Shown here: positions 6,224 to 7,920 of the stretch, in pieces
Numbering within the stretch: position 1 is the stretch's first letter
How the letters are laid out: each line of letters begins with the position of its first letter
From: Gemmatimonadota bacterium
GTDB lineage: Bacteria > GCA-2686955
Length of the DNA: 7,920 bases
Direction: 5' to 3'
Assembly (NCBI GenBank): GCA_026991065.1
Contig: JALXCG010000146.1
Span: 1 to 7,920, forward strand
Made by a program: the position numbers and the translations under genes
Notes under the pieces: generated by a model
What the model was told of the DNA's origin: nothing
What the model saw: the letters and a program-made list of their open reading frames with translations, nothing else
The model's database searches: none

Positions 6224-7075
6224 TTAGGAATTGTCCCGGATCGAGTCAGCGTGATCGCTCCGGGCTGTGACCCGTGGGTGGAACAAACCACAGTGGACTG
6301 GGCGTGTGCGCGAAGCGTGGAGGGCGGCTTCGACGTGCGCGATCGCGTCGGCGATCGCCGGTTCAAGGTCGAGTCCGTGCGCCAGACCGGCGGCGATTGC
6401 GCTGGCCAGCGTACAGCCGGTGCCCCGGGCATTGGCAGTTTCGATGCGCGGGTGACGGAAGATGTGGGGCGCCTTCTTGGGTTGGTAAAGGCAGTCCCTT
6501 ACAGGGTCGCCGATGCCGTGGCCCCCTTTGAGCAGGACCGCGAACGATTGTCGGTTGCACCATGCGTGGAGTTGCCGTTGGGCGGCATCGCCGGCTACCC
6601 CGCCCGCAGCATCGGCGGATCCGGCAAGAATCAGAGCCTCGGGAAGATTCGGGGTGAGCAGCGTGGTGATGGGAAAGAGCAGGCGAACCGCCTCCGCGGG
6701 GGCGATATCCCAGCGAAATGTTCGTCCGGAGGTGGAGCCGAGCACCGGATCCAGCACCACCGGGCCGCGAAAATCGACCAGAGCCGCGCGGATGCTCTCC
6801 ACCACCGCCAAGGGACCCAGCATGCCGATCTTGACCGCGGCGGGTTGCTGTTCCTGGAGCGCGGTTTCGATCTGTGCGCGTACGGCGGCGGCGGGAAGTG
6901 GATCCAGGCGTTGCACGCCCCTGGCGGTTTGGGTTGTGACGGTGGTGATGGCGCAGGCGCCGTGAACTCCGAATGCGTGCAGCGTGGCCAGATCCGCCTG
7001 GAGTCCGGCGCAACCGCTGGAGTCGGAACCGGCGATGCAAAGGAGTGTGGGGCAGTCAGCCTGCATGGAGCGCAT
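6224..7075 (-). CDS. thiD: Hydroxymethylpyrimidine / phosphomethylpyrimidine kinase
   Basis: This is a 283-residue cytoplasmic kinase of the ribokinase-like superfamily. It phosphorylates 4-amino-5-hydroxymethyl-2-methylpyrimidine (HMP) and then HMP-P to HMP-PP, the pyrimidine precursor of thiamin phosphate. Visible motifs, in order, are IAGSDSSGCAGLQAD (about 14-28, substrate site; usual SGGAG has Cys here), ITTVTTQTARGVQ, KIGMLG, VVLDPVLGSTSG, LTPNLPEA, LLKGGHG, and ARGTGCTLASAIAAGL (anion hole and catalytic loop with Cys; many relatives have His where Arg precedes GTGC). Length is close to single-domain ThiD, with no ThiE fusion. The ATG at 7075 is chosen because AGGAG (minus strand, 7087-7091) lies 11 nt upstream; ATG at 7066 is an alternative. 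The frame is open further upstream but reads antisense through hemH. No other thiamin genes and no THI-box riboswitch fit in the 64-nt gap upstream. Confidence 0.93.
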   Translation of the reverse strand: MRSMQADCPTLLCIAGSDSSGCAGLQADLATLHAFGVHGACAITTVTTQTARGVQRLDPLPAAAVRAQIETALQEQQPAAVKIGMLGPLAVVESIRAALVDFRGPVVLDPVLGSTSGRTFRWDIAPAEAVRLLFPITTLLTPNLPEALILAGSADAAGGVAGDAAQRQLHAWCNRQSFAVLLKGGHGIGDPVRDCLYQPKKAPHIFRHPRIETANARGTGCTLASAIAAGLAHGLDLEPAIADAIAHVEAALHASRTRPVHCGLFHPRVTARSDHADSIRDNS

Positions 7076-7139
7076 TCGAGGGGGAACTCCTGACCTGCAT
7101 GTCTCGTAGCGAACGGATCTTCCTGCTACGATCCTAGCC
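7076..7139. other. Divergent thiD-hemH spacer
   Basis: The 64-nt gap holds the thiD ribosome binding site (7087-7091) and an inverted repeat but no obvious -35/-10 pair for either gene. It is too short for a TPP riboswitch. The hemH start has no recognisable Shine-Dalgarno sequence in front of it. Confidence 0.6.
7104..7131. repeat. 7-bp inverted repeat between thiD and hemH
   Basis: TCGTAGC (7104-7110) and GCTACGA (7125-7131) are perfect inverse complements separated by 14 nt, centred in the divergent spacer. Dyad symmetry with a centre-to-centre distance of about two helical turns could be an operator for a dimeric regulator of either gene. It could also be chance. Confidence 0.4.
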
Positions 7140-7920
7140 ATGAAAAGCGCCATTTTGCTCCTCAATTTCGGGGGGCCGACCGAAGCGGACGACGTTGAGC
7201 CCTTCTTGCACGCCCTGCTGGCGGATCGCGATGCGATTCGGCTCCCGGTTCCGGCTTGGGTGCAGGAACGGCTGGCGGGGTGGATTTCCGCCCGGCGGGC
7301 ACCGCGGACGCGGGCGCAATACGCGGAGATCGGCGGGGGATCACCGCTGATCGCCAGCACTCGCGCACAGGCCCGTGTTCTCGCGCAACGTTTGCGGGCG
7401 CGCGGAGTGGAGGTCGAGATGGGCATCGGAATGCGCTACACCGAGCCGAGCATCTCCGCCGCGCTGGAGGAACTCCTGGCTGGGGGCTGCGATCGCTTGA
7501 TTCTGCTGCCGCTCTATCCGCAGTATTCGATCGCGACCACCGGTTCCGCTTTCAATGCAGTCGTTCGAGTCCTGCGAGTGGCCGCCAGTCGCCCCTCTGA
7601 GGTGCACTTCATTCCCGCCTTTTACCGGGCGCCGGAGTTCATTGCCGCCCACGCCGAACGGATTGCGGCCGCCATGCGGCATGCACCACCGCGGGCACAT
7701 CTGCTCTTCTCCGCTCACGGTTTGCCGGTCTCCTATGTGCGCAAGGCTCGCGATCCCTATCTGCGCCAGACCCAGGAGACAGTGTCGGCGATTCTCGCGC
7801 ACTTGGAGTTGTTCCACGACATCGTGCCGCACGCCTACCATCTGGCCTGGCAGTCACGGGTGGGGCCCGCCAGGTGGTTGGCGCCGCCGGTCGAAAGAGT
7901 GCTGCAACGCTTGGGCGGCG
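7140..7920 (+). CDS. hemH: Ferrochelatase (3' end cut by window)
   Basis: The frame is open from ATG at 7140 to the window edge (260 codons), with perhaps 50-80 residues missing. Ferrochelatase inserts Fe2+ into protoporphyrin IX or, in the coproporphyrin-dependent route, into coproporphyrin III; the sequence does not decide which. Motifs are LLNFGGP (7-13), YAEIGGGSPL (61-70), LPLYPQYS (123-130) with TTGSAF following, the ferrochelatase signature LLFSAHGLP (188-196) with metal/proton-handling His193, and WQSRVGPARWL (237-247). The conserved catalytic Glu of the C-terminal part would lie beyond the window. No membrane anchor is seen in the visible part. No Shine-Dalgarno stands before the ATG, but MKSAILLLNFGGP is the usual family N-terminus, so the start is secure. 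It is divergent from thiD. Confidence 0.95.
   Translation, partial: MKSAILLLNFGGPTEADDVEPFLHALLADRDAIRLPVPAWVQERLAGWISARRAPRTRAQYAEIGGGSPLIASTRAQARVLAQRLRARGVEVEMGIGMRYTEPSISAALEELLAGGCDRLILLPLYPQYSIATTGSAFNAVVRVLRVAASRPSEVHFIPAFYRAPEFIAAHAERIAAAMRHAPPRAHLLFSAHGLPVSYVRKARDPYLRQTQETVSAILAHLELFHDIVPHAYHLAWQSRVGPARWLAPPVERVLQRLGG

Noticed and set aside
7076-7426. N-terminal extension of thiD up to 7426
   Set aside because: The extra 117 residues are antisense to the conserved start of hemH and look like low-complexity shadow sequence; the ThiD fold begins just after the ATG at 7075.
1-7920. CRISPR array, tRNA, insertion sequence or transposon ends
   Set aside because: No regularly spaced repeats, no tRNA cloverleaf, and no transposase or terminal inverted repeats were seen in the window.

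Overview
The window is a GC-rich bacterial fragment with six protein-coding genes. The two at the edges are cut by the window. Two clues suggest a bacterium of the FCB superphylum or a neighbouring candidate phylum (Eisenbacteria, Krumholzibacteria, KSB1 or Latescibacteria type): the gene at 1272-3281 ends in an FlgD-like, T9SS-type C-terminal domain with an NPFNP motif, and that gene has a mosaic of secreted-protein domains. The taxonomic call is an inference; there is no rRNA or marker that settles it. TGA is a normal stop here, because the 1272-3281 gene ends in TGA and reading through that codon quickly meets more stops.

Layout. 1-964 (minus): exported zinc-dependent phospholipase C / GPI-PLD-like protein, cut at its 3' end. 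965-1271: divergent spacer carrying a good sigma70-type promoter (TTGACA, 17 nt, TAGCCT) for the rightward genes. 1272-3281 (plus): exported multidomain protein with a thioredoxin-like N-terminus, interrupted by an in-frame TGA at 1386-1388. 3281-4333 (plus): Na+/Ca2+ antiporter of the CaCA family, overlapping the previous stop codon (TGATG). 4334-4395: convergent junction with a hairpin. 4389-6140 (minus): soluble histidine-kinase-like ATPase with a linker and an unrecognised C-terminal domain. 6202-6222: hairpin just after thiD. 6224-7075 (minus): thiD. 7076-7139: divergent spacer with a 7-bp inverted repeat. 7140-7920 (plus): hemH, cut at its 3' end.

The main observation is that the gene at 1272-3281 looks like a selenoprotein gene. 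The TGA falls exactly where the first cysteine of a CxxC redox motif is expected (U-P-S-C, residues 39-42). The reading frame is open on both sides in the same frame, with a signal peptide before the TGA and the rest of the thioredoxin fold, including a cis-proline motif, after it. A hairpin with the geometry of a bacterial SECIS element starts 4 nt after the TGA: its loop contains GU and begins 22 nt after the codon. A conventional gene caller would split or truncate this gene, starting it at a TTG at 1416 and losing the signal peptide and the active site. A selenocysteine protein of this architecture (signal peptide, UxxC thioredoxin-like domain, Ig-like module, flavodoxin/amidotransferase-like domain, FlgD-like sorting domain) is not one I recall among characterised selenoproteins. 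No selA, selB, selC or selD gene is in the window, so the machinery would have to lie elsewhere in the genome.

The selenoprotein and the antiporter probably form a translationally coupled pair. The remaining genes (thiamin salvage/biosynthesis kinase, haem synthesis, kinase-like ATPase) look like ordinary neighbours with no evident functional link.
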